Assembly: GCA_003542415.1 (NCBI GenBank)
Contig: DPKR01000111.1
Span: 1-13,582, forward strand
Direction: 5' to 3'
Length of the DNA: 13,582 nucleotides
Origin: Alphaproteobacteria bacterium
Lineage (GTDB): Bacteria; Pseudomonadota; Alphaproteobacteria; RF32; CAG-239
The stretch's first letter is position 1; every line of letters starts with the position of its first letter. The notes beneath the pieces were generated by a model, which was not told the DNA's origin, searched no databases, and saw only the letters and a program-made list of their open reading frames with translations. Of this stretch, positions 1 through 7,534 are shown in pieces. Made by a program: the position numbers and the translations under genes.

Positions 1-708
1 GCTAAAGGCGGCGATGGGGGCAGAGGAAATATGCGCTTTAAAACCTCAACGAACCAAGCGCCGCGTTATGCTGAGCCGGGCTGGCCGGGCGAGGAGCTTT
101 GGGTTTGGCTCAAACTCAAAATCATTGCAGATGTGGGGTTGATTGGTTTTCCAAACGCCGGAAAATCTACCTTTTTATCAGCGGTGACGCGTGCCAGACC
201 AAAAATTGCAGATTATCCGTTCACAACACTTTATCCGAATTTAGGTGTGATGTGGATAGACAACCGTGAAGTTGTTTTGGCAGATATTCCGGGGCTCATT
301 GAAGGTGCGCATGAGGGAACGGGTTTGGGCGACAGATTCTTAAAACATGTGGAACGTTGCTCAGCCTTTTTGCACATTATTGACGGCACACAAGATGATG
401 TCCTCAAGGCCTATAAAACGATTCGCTCTGAGCTGAAACTTTATAAAGAAAGTTTATGTGCATTGCCGGAAGTGGTTGCCTTAAATAAAGCCGATTCGAT
501 GGATGAAAAAGACTTAAACAAAAAAATCAAAGCGCTTGAAAAAGCCACAAACAAAAAAGTTTTTGCCATATCTGCTTTTGCGCACACGGGGCTGACGGAA
601 GTTTCGCGCGAGCTTTTAAAATATGTTAAAATCAAACAAACCGCACCGAAGGAAGAAGAGATAGTGCATATTGAGGCACCCTCAAAACCTTGGTCGCCGC
701 TTGATTAA
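1..708 (+). CDS. obg: Obg/CgtA family ribosome-associated GTPase (5' end missing)
   Basis: Obg is an essential GTPase that binds the 50S subunit and acts in late ribosome assembly and stress control. The reading frame is open from the first base, so the gene starts left of the window and about 235 residues remain. Visible in order are the end of the glycine-rich Obg fold (KGGDGGRGN, residues 2-10, then the PGEE stretch) and the G domain: G1 GFPNAGKST (49-57), the DYPFTT switch I segment, G3 [10 protein letters not shown]4 NKAD and a G5-like SAFAHTGL. The protein ends shortly after the G domain in a short charged tail ending PWSPLD, so there is no C-terminal OCT domain. The ATG at 31 is internal to the Obg fold and is not the start. 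rsfS follows after 15 nt, so the two are probably cotranscribed. Identification is firm. Confidence 0.96.
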   Translation, partial: AKGGDGGRGNMRFKTSTNQAPRYAEPGWPGEELWVWLKLKIIADVGLIGFPNAGKSTFLSAVTRARPKIADYPFTTLYPNLGVMWIDNREVVLADIPGLIEGAHEGTGLGDRFLKHVERCSAFLHIIDGTQDDVLKAYKTIRSELKLYKESLCALPEVVALNKADSMDEKDLNKKIKALEKATNKKVFAISAFAHTGLTEVSRELLKYVKIKQTAPKEEEIVHIEAPSKPWSPLD

Positions 709-723
709 AAAAAGGAAAGATAA

Positions 724-1059
724 ATGGAAAAAAATGAAATTTTAGAAATTGTTCAAAAAGTTTTGGATGACAACAAGGCAGAAGATGTTGTTGTGATTGA
801 TTTGGAAGGAAAAACATCTATCGCAAACCAAATGGTTGTGGCTTCAGGCACATCAAATCGCCATGTGGCCTCTATGGCAGATAAATTGATGGAAGCTCTG
901 AAAAAGGCAGGTTTTAAGGCAACGATTGAAGGTGAAGACAAAGCTGATTGGGTTTTGATAGATGCTTTCGATGTGATTGTGCACATCTTCCGCCCGGAAG
1001 TCCGCGAGTTTTATAATTTGGAAAAAATGTGGCAAGCCATCGCCGAAAAAAGAAAATAA
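724..1059 (+). CDS. rsfS: Ribosomal silencing factor RsfS (DUF143/Iojap family)
   Basis: RsfS binds ribosomal protein uL14 on the 50S subunit and blocks joining with 30S, lowering translation during starvation. The 111-residue length is normal for the family. Family signatures are DVVVIDLEGKTSIAN near residues 21-35, the VVASGTSNRHV segment (38-48) and the DWVLIDAFDVIVHIF core (75-89), followed by REFYNLEKMW. The ATG at 724 is preceded by an AGGAAAG Shine-Dalgarno and lies 15 nt after the obg stop. A terminator follows 21 nt after the stop, so this gene ends the obg transcript. In many alphaproteobacteria nadD lies before rsfS and rlmH after it (general knowledge); neither is seen here. Confidence 0.96.
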   Translation: MEKNEILEIVQKVLDDNKAEDVVVIDLEGKTSIANQMVVASGTSNRHVASMADKLMEALKKAGFKATIEGEDKADWVLIDAFDVIVHIFRPEVREFYNLEKMWQAIAEKRK

Positions 1060-1080
1060 ATAAGTTTTTACTTGATTGTC

Positions 1081-1118
1081 TCAGGTTTTCTTTTCAAAAA
1101 GAGAACCTGATTTTTTTT
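1081..1118 (+). terminator. Rho-independent terminator of obg-rsfS
   Basis: A 10-bp stem, TCAGGTTTTC paired with GAGAACCTGA with one G-U pair, encloses a 10-nt loop and is followed at once by eight T residues (1111-1118). It lies 21 nt after the rsfS stop and closes that transcript. Confidence 0.9.
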
Positions 1119-1120
1119 GC

Positions 1121-1149
1121 TTTACAAAATCGAAAATATTATGCATAAT
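1121..1149 (+). promoter_or_regulatory. Sigma70-like promoter of the leader RNA and BspA-like gene
   Basis: TTTACA (1121-1126) and CATAAT (1144-1149) are separated by exactly 17 nt, and the site sits directly after the rsfS terminator. Transcription would begin near 1156. I see no convincing promoter between this one and the start codon at 1341. A TATAAA at 1321-1326 has no partner -35, and its start point would fall on the Shine-Dalgarno. Confidence 0.6.
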
Positions 1150-1155
1150 TAAAAA

Positions 1156-1311
1156 TGTAGCCGAGTTGGCTATGGTGTTCCTAAAACATCTTTTAGCACA
1201 TCACTCCTTAAAAGGGAGTTGTTGAAATAAGGCATTTGCACGAATAAGACAAACTGTGTGCTAACAGTTTTTAGGGCTCCCACTTTGGATTTCTTTCAAG
1301 GTGGTTTTTTT
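1156..1311 (+). ncRNA. Candidate structured leader RNA or small RNA, about 155 nt
   Basis: This stretch has no good open frame but several complementary segments. They are a 5' hairpin TAGCC/GGCTA (1158-1172), CCTAAAA (1180-1186) with TTTTAGG (1269-1275), TTAGCACA (1193-1200) with TGTGCTAA (1257-1264), and a hairpin ACTCCTT/AGGGAGT (1203-1219). The two long-range helices would make a rod with a large apical region. A terminator forms the 3' end. GGGAG (1214-1218) can instead pair with CTCCC (1277-1281), which overlaps the terminator's 5' arm, so mutually exclusive folds are possible. It could be a transcription attenuator or riboswitch for the gene at 1341, or an independent sRNA; the rod shape loosely recalls 6S RNA. 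I do not recognise a known family. Ends are estimated from the promoter and terminator. Confidence 0.5.
1280..1311 (+). terminator. Intrinsic terminator between leader RNA and BspA-like gene
   Basis: CCACTTT (1280-1286) pairs with AAGGTGG (1298-1304), extendable by G1287-C1297, and is followed by seven T residues (1305-1311). It lies only 30 nt before the start codon at 1341 and upstream of that gene's Shine-Dalgarno, the position expected of an attenuator. Confidence 0.7.
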
Positions 1312-1340
1312 GTTGAATAATATAAAATAGGAGAACAAAT

Positions 1341-2147
1341 ATGAAGAGGTTTTTTTTAAGTTTAATAATAATGGTGAGCCCATTTATTGCAAATGCTGAA
1401 ATAGCAAGCGGAAATGATTGTGGCAAAGAATGTTCATGGAGCATATCAGATGATGGCACTTTAACAATATTAGGCAAAGGAGATATGAAAAACTGGAGTG
1501 CCTCTCAAACACCGTGGGCTGCATATGCGTCAAAGGTAAACAGCATTAAGGTTGGTGAAGGTATTACATCGATTGGCAACTGGGCATTTTTTGTTTTTCA
1601 TGCATCAGAAATCAGTTTGCCGAATACATTAACTTCTATTGGGGCAAGCGCAATTACATGGATGGATAATCTTAAAGAGCTTCACCTTCCAGATTCGCTG
1701 CTCTATGTTGGTAATGGTGCATTTTATGGACTTACAGAACTTGAAAATATTGTTATCCCAGATTCTGTTATTTCAATCGGTGCTGATGCATTTGGCAGAG
1801 ATTATAAATTAAAAAGTATTACCATTGGCGATAAAACAATTTTAGAAGGAGATCCATTTAAAGATCCAACTGACGATAGAGTATATACCGGTGGACAAGC
1901 TCAAGGGGGAACGGTTGTTTTTTGCACAGGGCAAATCAGTCAATGTAAAGATAATTTTGGAGATTATAGAGATAAAGTTCAAGAGGCAAATAAAAAAACG
2001 ATTAATGGTGTGACATATGTTTATGATAAAAACGGTAATTTGGTTGTTAAAGATGGAAAAAGGTTTGAAAAACGCATTTATACCGTTGAAGAAGCGGCAG
2101 CGGTGAGTAAACCGACAGGAAATACTTTCAAACTACGTTACAAATAA
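1341..2147 (+). CDS. Secreted BspA-like leucine-rich-repeat protein
   Basis: This is a predicted exported protein of 268 residues, probably for surface or periplasmic adhesion or protein binding; the exact role is unknown. It has a signal peptide with a basic start, a hydrophobic core to about residue 16 and an ANA cleavage motif at 17-19. A domain with GTLTILGKGDM and TPWAAYASKV (about 25-65) follows, typical of the start of BspA-like proteins. Three to four LRR_5-type repeats occupy about 68-165, with the pattern I-x-LP-x-S-L-x-x-IG-x-x-AF. The C-terminal part has a YVYDKNGNLVVKDGKR segment and a basic tail ending TGNTFKLRYK. The ATG at 1341 has AGGAG at 1328-1332. The only clear promoter is upstream of the leader RNA, suggesting attenuation control. 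Confidence 0.85.
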   Translation: MKRFFLSLIIMVSPFIANAEIASGNDCGKECSWSISDDGTLTILGKGDMKNWSASQTPWAAYASKVNSIKVGEGITSIGNWAFFVFHASEISLPNTLTSIGASAITWMDNLKELHLPDSLLYVGNGAFYGLTELENIVIPDSVISIGADAFGRDYKLKSITIGDKTILEGDPFKDPTDDRVYTGGQAQGGTVVFCTGQISQCKDNFGDYRDKVQEANKKTINGVTYVYDKNGNLVVKDGKRFEKRIYTVEEAAAVSKPTGNTFKLRYK

Positions 2148-2158
2148 AATTTTGCGCC

Positions 2159-2186
2159 TTGATAAATGTCATTTTGCGATTAAATC
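2159..2186 (+). promoter_or_regulatory. Possible promoter of the mliC-like gene
   Basis: TTGATA (2159-2164) and TAAATC (2181-2186) are 16 nt apart. The -35 is good and the -10 is weak. Transcription from here would start near 2193, after the 5' arm of the hairpin at 2182-2214, leaving the AAGGAG ribosome site unpaired. Confidence 0.3.
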
Positions 2187-2217
2187 TCCTTATCATGTTT
2201 TTTTAAGGAGATTTTTT
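2182..2217 (+). terminator. Terminator hairpin that contains the next gene's Shine-Dalgarno
   Basis: AAATCTCCTT (2182-2191) and AAGGAGATTT (2205-2214) form a perfect 10-bp stem with a 13-nt loop, ending in a T run (2212-2217). It lies 34 nt after the BspA-like stop and suits a terminator. The 3' arm is also the Shine-Dalgarno (AAGGAG, 2205-2210) of the gene starting at 2219, so in any read-through RNA the ribosome site is sequestered. Confidence 0.7.
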
Positions 2218-2218
2218 G

Positions 2219-2518
2219 ATGCGATATTTTGTTTTGAATTTGCTTTTTGTTTTAAGCGCCTGTGCACACACGGTCGAAATTGACGAAGCAAAAGAATATA
2301 AATGCGGTGACAAGATTGTGAAAGCCGAATTTTTAGATGATGATTCGGTTATCATCAAAATCAACGGCAACAGCACGGTTTTGCATCAAACAGCCTCAGA
2401 AAGCGGCACGCGTTATGACAATTCGGATTCTAAAATGACATTGATGCGGCAGGGCAGAGATACATACCTTTCTGTTGACGGCACAAACTACCCGCTTTGT
2501 TACGAAATCGAGAGATAA
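2219..2518 (+). CDS. MliC/PliC-like lysozyme inhibitor lipoprotein
   Basis: Members of this family are small periplasmic or outer-membrane-anchored proteins that bind and block C-type (animal) lysozyme. The 99-residue product has a short hydrophobic signal with an LSAC lipobox, lipidated at Cys15. The MliC-type domain follows: YKCGDK (Cys29), the signature SESGTRYDN (61-69), GRDTYLSVDG, and LCYE with Cys94. Cys29 and Cys94 match the family's disulfide positions. The ATG at 2219 is chosen because AAGGAG ends 8 nt before it; the TTG immediately upstream at 2216 is less likely. The ribosome site is part of the preceding terminator stem. A bidirectional terminator follows the stop. The family call rests on motif pattern; the inhibitor role is inferred. 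Confidence 0.8.
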   Translation: MRYFVLNLLFVLSACAHTVEIDEAKEYKCGDKIVKAEFLDDDSVIIKINGNSTVLHQTASESGTRYDNSDSKMTLMRQGRDTYLSVDGTNYPLCYEIER

Positions 2519-2521
2519 AAA

Positions 2522-2544
2522 AGCGCTCATTTGAGCGCTCTTTT
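2522..2544. terminator. Bidirectional terminator between mliC-like gene and RND operon
   Basis: A perfect 8-bp stem AGCGCTCA/TGAGCGCT (2522-2539) with a 2-nt spacer is flanked by an A run on the left and CTTTT on the right. It can stop the plus-strand gene ending at 2518 and the minus-strand operon ending at 2545. Confidence 0.85.
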
Positions 2545-5500
2545 CTATTTTGCTTTGCCGTATTTTTCCGTGATGGTTTGGAAGAGAACATACAAAAGCG
2601 GAATGATGAGCAAACCGCCCATTGTGCCGATGAGCATACCCCAGAAAACAGGCACGCCGATGGCAACACGGCTTCCTGCGCCGGCGCCTGTGGCCACAAT
2701 CAAGGGGAGCATACCCAAAATAAAGGTAAAGGCGGTCATCAACACAGCTCTGAAACGCTCTTTGGTGGCAGTTGTTGCCGCTTTGTCAATCGAGGCGCCT
2801 TTGGCGCGTTCATCGCGCGCAAATTCCACAATCAAAATAGCGTTTTTCGCCGCCAAGCCAACAAGCAAAATCAGACCGAGCTGGGCATAAATGCTGAGCG
2901 GTAAGCCTGTGATGAAGATGCCGACAAATGCACCGAGCATAGCAACCAAAACAGACATCAAAACCGAAACAGGCAACATCCAGCTTTCGTATTGCGCCAC
3001 CAAAAACAGATAAGCAAACAACACGGCAAGTGCAATCAAATAGCCCACCTGTCCGCTGTTTTTCTTTTCTTGCAAACTCATGGTTGACCACTCATAGTTA
3101 TAGCCATCGGGCAGAACTGAAGCTGCCAAATCTTCCATCGCTTTCATAGCCTGTCCGCTTGAAACGCCGGGCGCGGTCATAGCTGTGATGGTTGCGGCCG
3201 GAAACTGATTGTATCGGTCTAGACTACGTGGCGCTTGAATCATTTCAATTTTAATCAAACTTCCTAAAGGCACCATATTGCCGTTGTTTGAGGGAACATG
3301 GATTTTGCGGATGCTGTCAATATCTTTACGATATGGCCAATCTGCCTGAACCATGACCTTGTTGACCTGTGTGCCGATGTTGATGTCGTTCACATAGCCC
3401 GAGCCGAGATAGTTTTGCAAAACCGAATAAATGGAAGAGACGGAAACATTCATCACTTCGGCTTTTTCTTTGTCTATCTCAATATGAGCGTGCGGGGTGG
3501 CAGCCGTAAAAGTTGAAAAGGCATACATAATTTCAGGCAAAGCGTTCACCTTTGCAACAAAACTTTTGGTCACGGTCTCGAGCAGCTTTGGATCTGTTGA
3601 ATCAATAGACTGCAGCCTAAAGTCCATACCGCCGGTGTTGCCCAAACCGGGAATAGCCGGAAATTCAAAAAGGTTGATGTCGGCCTCAGGGATGTTTGCA
3701 ACTCGTGCCTTAATGCGGTTTAAAATGTTGGTTGAATATTCGGATTTTCCTTTTCTTTGATCCCACGGTTTTAAGTGAACAACGGCAATACCCACGTTTT
3801 CGCCTTGTCCGGAGAGCATCGAAAAGCCGATAATATCCATCACCGATTCAACACTTTTTTCGGCCTTTGCAAGCGGGATAAACTCTTTGATGACTTCATC
3901 TGTTCGAGGCTGTGTTGCGCCTTCCGGAAGCTGAATATTAGTCACAATCACACCTTGGTCTTCAGCCGGAATAAAGCTCGTGTGGCTCACTTTGAAGAAC
4001 AACGCATTAAAGACAAACAAAAGCCCTAAAATGAGCGCAATAACGCTCACTTTGCGCGCAATATATCCGACAACGGCCAAATATTTGTTGCGACTCTTAT
4101 CCACAATCTTGTTAAACCACAAAAGCGGTCCATGTGTTGCCGGTTTTAAAGGCCTTAAAATAGTTGCACACAAAGCAGGCGATAATGTCAAAGCATTAAG
4201 CGATGAAAACGACACGGCAAATGAAATGGAAATCGCAAATTGCTGATAAATTTTGCCGGTAATGCCGCCGATAAAAGCAATCGGCACAAAAATGGCAAGC
4301 AACACCAACGTTGTGGCAATAATGGCAGATGAAACCTGTTCCATAGCTTTAACGGCAGCATCATGCGGCGAAAGTTTTTCTTGTTCCATCAAGGTCAAAA
4401 CGCGCTCCACCACCACAATGGCATCATCAACCACCAAACCGATTGCAAGCACCAAACCGAACAATGTCAAAATATTTAAGCTGTATCCAAATGCAAGCAT
4501 CACCGCAAAGGTTGCTAAAAGCGAAACAGGAATGGTGATAGACGGCACAAGCGTTGAACGCCAGTCTTGCAAAAAGATATAACAAACGGCAACCACCAAA
4601 ACAAAGGTCATCAAAAGCGTTTCAACAACTTCTTTGATGGAGGCTTTAATATAGTCCGTTGCATCAAAGAAAACTTCAATTGTGAAATCTTCAGGATAAA
4701 ATTGTTCCAACCGTTTGAGCTCGGCCCTGACGGCTTTCATGGCCTGAATGGCATTTGCGCCTGAGAGCGTATTAAGCCCGATTGAAACAGAGGTTGCACC
4801 ATCAATCTCAGATTTGAAAACATAGTTTTCAGAGCCGATTTCAACGCGTGCAATGTCTTTTAAGCGCACAAGCCCGCCGTCTTCTTCGGTGCGGACGATA
4901 ATGTTTTCAAAATCTTTGGCTTCATTCAAACGGCCTTGCGTTTCCAAAGTATAAACCATTTGCTGACCGTCATCACCGGGCATTGACCCGACCGAACCCA
5001 AAGAAGGCTGGAAGTTTTGGCTTGAAATGGCGGCTCTAACGCTTGAAACAGGAATGTTCAACGCTGCAATTTTATCAGCATCGAGCCAAACACGCATTGA
5101 AAGCGGTGCGGCGTAAACGCTTACTTCACCCACACCGTAAAGACGCGCCAAGTTGTTTTTGACGTTGTTTTCAATATAGTTACTCATAAAGCTGCGGTCG
5201 TGTGTGCCATTTGGCGAACGGGCAACCAAAAAGCCCAAAATATCAGACGAGCGGCGTTTGACCGAAACACCATATTGCTGAACTTCAGTCGGCAACTTGT
5301 TCATGGCCTGTTGAACGCGGTTTTGAACTTTCACTTGCGCCATATCCGGATCCGTGCCAACCTCAAAGCTGACCGCTAAGCGATAAGAACCGGTGTTTGA
5401 TGAGGTAGATGACATATAAAGCATATCTTCCACACCGTTGACTTCTTGCTCAATCGGAATACCGATTGTGTTGGCAACAACCTCGGCCGATGCACCGGTG

Positions 5501-5649
5501 TAGTTTGCTGTCACATTCACTTCAGGCGGGGTAATTTGCGGATAAAGCGAAATCGGAAGTGAAAAAACGGAGATGATGCCTGCAAGAAGCATCACAACTG
5601 CAATCACAATTGCAAAACGCGGACGTTCAATAAAAAACTTTGAAAACAT
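2545..5649 (-). CDS. RND efflux pump permease, HAE1 (AcrB/MexF-like) family
   Basis: This is a proton-driven inner-membrane pump that exports drugs, bile-type detergents or other amphiphiles through a tripartite complex. The 1034-residue length is typical (AcrB has 1049). It opens with [13 protein letters not shown], followed by TM1 and a long periplasmic porter region, with the two-fold RND repeat visible (TM bundles at about 340-500 and 870-1025). The proton-relay residues are present: Asp408-Asp409 in [12 protein letters not shown] and Lys935 in GLAAKNAIL. The gene lies 21 nt after the membrane-fusion gene, with AAGGA before the ATG, so it is the last gene of the operon. No outer-membrane factor gene is in this window, so the pump probably borrows a TolC-type channel encoded elsewhere. 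Substrate cannot be told from sequence alone. Confidence 0.96.
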   Translation of the reverse strand: MFSKFFIERPRFAIVIAVVMLLAGIISVFSLPISLYPQITPPEVNVTANYTGASAEVVANTIGIPIEQEVNGVEDMLYMSSTSSNTGSYRLAVSFEVGTDPDMAQVKVQNRVQQAMNKLPTEVQQYGVSVKRRSSDILGFLVARSPNGTHDRSFMSNYIENNVKNNLARLYGVGEVSVYAAPLSMRVWLDADKIAALNIPVSSVRAAISSQNFQPSLGSVGSMPGDDGQQMVYTLETQGRLNEAKDFENIIVRTEEDGGLVRLKDIARVEIGSENYVFKSEIDGATSVSIGLNTLSGANAIQAMKAVRAELKRLEQFYPEDFTIEVFFDATDYIKASIKEVVETLLMTFVLVVAVCYIFLQDWRSTLVPSITIPVSLLATFAVMLAFGYSLNILTLFGLVLAIGLVVDDAIVVVERVLTLMEQEKLSPHDAAVKAMEQVSSAIIATTLVLLAIFVPIAFIGGITGKIYQQFAISISFAVSFSSLNALTLSPALCATILRPLKPATHGPLLWFNKIVDKSRNKYLAVVGYIARKVSVIALILGLLFVFNALFFKVSHTSFIPAEDQGVIVTNIQLPEGATQPRTDEVIKEFIPLAKAEKSVESVMDIIGFSMLSGQGENVGIAVVHLKPWDQRKGKSEYSTNILNRIKARVANIPEADINLFEFPAIPGLGNTGGMDFRLQSIDSTDPKLLETVTKSFVAKVNALPEIMYAFSTFTAATPHAHIEIDKEKAEVMNVSVSSIYSVLQNYLGSGYVNDINIGTQVNKVMVQADWPYRKDIDSIRKIHVPSNNGNMVPLGSLIKIEMIQAPRSLDRYNQFPAATITAMTAPGVSSGQAMKAMEDLAASVLPDGYNYEWSTMSLQEKKNSGQVGYLIALAVLFAYLFLVAQYESWMLPVSVLMSVLVAMLGAFVGIFITGLPLSIYAQLGLILLVGLAAKNAILIVEFARDERAKGASIDKAATTATKERFRAVLMTAFTFILGMLPLIVATGAGAGSRVAIGVPVFWGMLIGTMGGLLIIPLLYVLFQTITEKYGKAK

Positions 5650-5670
5650 AATATAAGGTCCTTATCTTTT

Positions 5671-6822
5671 TTATAGTTCTGTGGCGGGAGTAACGAGCGC
5701 AGCCTTAACTTTTGCGCCGTTTGAAAGCTTTTGAATACCTTTGATGACAACTTTTTCGCCTTCTTTTAAGCCGCTTTTGACAATTTGCTTATCACCAATC
5801 ACATCGCCCATCACCAAACGACGTTCTTCAGCAACATCATCATCTGTGATCACATAAGTGTAAAAACCGTTTTCATCTTGAGCAAGCGAGGCTTGTGGAA
5901 CAACAATATTGAGCTCGGGCTTTAAGATAAGCGCAATTTGAACATAACTGCCCGGAATGAGGTTTTCGGCATCATTTTCAAAATCGCCGTAAATAGAAAC
6001 CGTTGCTGTGCTTGTGCTTACTTCGTTGTCAACAAATCCGGCCTTAAAATCTTTAACCAAAACCGTGCCGTCGGGAAGTGTGATACGTGCTTTCATCTCA
6101 GGTTGTTTTTCTGAGCTGCTTTTGAAAGCAATAAATTCCTTATCGGTTAATGTGAAAGCCACACGAACCGGGTTGAGCTGAACAATACGTGCAAGTGTGT
6201 TTGTTGAGGCAACAACGCTGTTTCCTTTTGTTGCCAAAGCTTTGCCGATATATCCGTTAATAGGTGCTTTCACAAAGGTGTAATCATAATTGATTTGAGC
6301 GAGCGCCAAGTTTGCTTCAGCCTGAGCAACATTTGCTTTGGACTGCAAATAATTGCTTTCGGCATTGTCAAATGTGGCCTTTGAAGCAATGTTTTGCTTT
6401 GAGAGCTTGATTTGGCGGTTGTAGTTGCGTTCTGCTTCGGTCAGGCTTGCTTTGGCGCGCTCTAATTCTGCTTTGCGCAAATTAAGTGTTGCTTCATAAA
6501 TTTCAGGTTCGATCGTAAAAAGAACATCACCTTCTTTGACAAAGCTGCCTTCTTCAAAATGAACTGCTTCTAATGTGCCGCCAACTTTCGGTTGAATGTT
6601 GACGCTGTTGATGGCTTCAACATGGCCGATATGCGTGTCTGCTTTAGCAGTGTCTTCAAGAGCAACTGTTTGCATCAAAACATAAGGTGTGCCGGCGCCA
6701 AAGCCGCCCATGCCCATTGAAGGAGTCATTTTGCCTTTTAAATACCAGCCGATGGCCATGCAAAAAATCACAAAAGCCAAACGTTTTAAGATCACAGTTT
6801 TATGCGGTTTTGTCAGTAACAT
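5671..6822 (-). CDS. RND efflux membrane-fusion (periplasmic adaptor) protein, AcrA/MexE-like
   Basis: This adaptor bridges the RND permease and an outer-membrane channel. It has 383 residues, against 397 for AcrA. The N-terminus has a basic segment and one hydrophobic helix (about 11-28) with no lipobox, so it is probably anchored by an uncleaved helix rather than a lipid. The two lipoyl half-motifs are at about 74-105 (IQPKVGGTLEAVHFEEGSFV) and 182-205 (VKAPINGYIGKALATKGNSV). Between them is an alpha-helical coiled-coil hairpin (about 110-178) rich in Ala, Glu and Lys. Beta-barrel and membrane-proximal domains follow, with PGSYVQIAL and LKEGEKVVIKG. The gene begins 2 nt after the TetR stop, with AAAGGA inside the end of the regulator gene, so translation is likely coupled. 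Confidence 0.95.
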   Translation of the reverse strand: MLLTKPHKTVILKRLAFVIFCMAIGWYLKGKMTPSMGMGGFGAGTPYVLMQTVALEDTAKADTHIGHVEAINSVNIQPKVGGTLEAVHFEEGSFVKEGDVLFTIEPEIYEATLNLRKAELERAKASLTEAERNYNRQIKLSKQNIASKATFDNAESNYLQSKANVAQAEANLALAQINYDYTFVKAPINGYIGKALATKGNSVVASTNTLARIVQLNPVRVAFTLTDKEFIAFKSSSEKQPEMKARITLPDGTVLVKDFKAGFVDNEVSTSTATVSIYGDFENDAENLIPGSYVQIALILKPELNIVVPQASLAQDENGFYTYVITDDDVAEERRLVMGDVIGDKQIVKSGLKEGEKVVIKGIQKLSNGAKVKAALVTPATEL

Positions 6823-6824
6823 AT

Positions 6825-7439
6825 TTAATCCTTTCTCATCAAACCATTAAAAAACAAATCAAAACTTTTCTGTACCATAATTTTTAAATCAATCGGACAT
6901 TTTTTGCTCAAATAAGCCTCTAAATGCCCGCACCATGTGTTAAATAAAATAGAGGTAAGCATTTGAACATCTATATCGGCGCGAATATCGCCTTTTTTTT
7001 GCATTTCAGACAAGGCTTTGCGAACGTGTTCAAAAGAATTTGCAGTGTTTTGGCTTATTTCTTCAAGAACCTTTGTTATAATTGTTTCGGACCATTCCAT
7101 CTGAAGCGAAAGAAAAAATGCGAGCTTTAAGGCATTTTCATCGCTCAAAATAAAATCCGTCGTTGCAAGAAAATACGCTTCAATATCTTTAAAATGCTTT
7201 AAAAAAGGCACTTTTTGTTCAAGATATTTCTTTTTTTTCTCAACATATTCGTTTATAAGCGCAACAACTAAATCAGGCTTGTTCTTAAAATACCAATAAA
7301 CAGCACCCTTGGTGAGGCCAATGCGCAAGGCAATCTGCTCAAAAGTTGTTTTGGAATACCCCTTTTGATAAAACAAATCTAAAGCCGATTGTAAAATAGC
7401 TTGCCTTGTTTCTAAAGCTTCCTCTTTTGTGCGTTTCAA
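6825..7439 (-). CDS. TetR/AcrR-family repressor of the RND pump
   Basis: This 204-residue regulator has the TetR N-terminal DNA-binding domain: TRQAILQSALDLFYQKGYSK (11-30), then the helix-turn-helix TTFEQIALRIGLTKGAVYWYFKNK (31-54). The C-terminal part is helical and variable, as expected for a ligand pocket; TtgR and AcrR are similar in layout. The start is a TTG at 7437-7439 with a weak AGG about 9 nt upstream. The frame upstream has no ATG or GTG before an in-frame TAA, so TTG is the only reasonable start. It is the first gene of the operon and precedes the adaptor by 2 nt. An operator-like palindrome overlaps its promoter, so autorepression released by a pump substrate is inferred. Confidence 0.92.
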   Translation of the reverse strand: MKRTKEEALETRQAILQSALDLFYQKGYSKTTFEQIALRIGLTKGAVYWYFKNKPDLVVALINEYVEKKKKYLEQKVPFLKHFKDIEAYFLATTDFILSDENALKLAFFLSLQMEWSETIITKVLEEISQNTANSFEHVRKALSEMQKKGDIRADIDVQMLTSILFNTWCGHLEAYLSKKCPIDLKIMVQKSFDLFFNGLMRKD

Positions 7440-7464
7440 AGCGATTAACCTAAAATTTGTTTAC

Positions 7465-7482
7465 ATACCTTCGGGTAGGTAT
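7465..7482 (-). promoter_or_regulatory. Operator-like palindrome for the TetR repressor
   Basis: ATACCT (7465-7470) and AGGTAT (7477-7482) are perfect inverted arms around a 6-nt centre. Symmetry extends imperfectly outward with GTTTAC on the left and AAAAC on the right (7459-7487). It overlaps the -10 and predicted start point of the tetR promoter, and the ACATACC-type arm resembles AcrR/TtgR-class operators. Confidence 0.65.
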
Positions 7483-7505
7483 AAAACTTTTTTGATGAAA
7501 TGCAA
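7478..7505 (-). promoter_or_regulatory. Promoter of the tetR-MFP-RND operon
   Basis: On the minus strand TTGCAT (7505-7500) is followed after 16 nt by TATACC (7483-7478). The -10 lies within the palindrome, so a bound repressor would block RNA polymerase. The start point would be near 7471, giving a leader of about 32 nt. Confidence 0.5.
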
Positions 7506-7534
7506 GGATTTTTTTCTTATGCACAGAAGTTTTT

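Noticed and set aside
1321..1332. TATAAA as a private -10 for the BspA-like gene
   Set aside because: No -35 lies at a workable distance, and the start point would fall on the Shine-Dalgarno itself.
2497..5600. Many plus-strand open frames of 65-135 codons opposite the RND permease
   Set aside because: They lie antisense to a full-length, motif-complete permease gene, lack ribosome sites and have low-complexity composition.
5653..5665. Palindrome ATAAGGTCCTTAT over the ribosome site of the RND permease
   Set aside because: With only one unpaired central base it cannot form a hairpin in RNA, and one short palindrome in AT-rich DNA is weak evidence for an operator.
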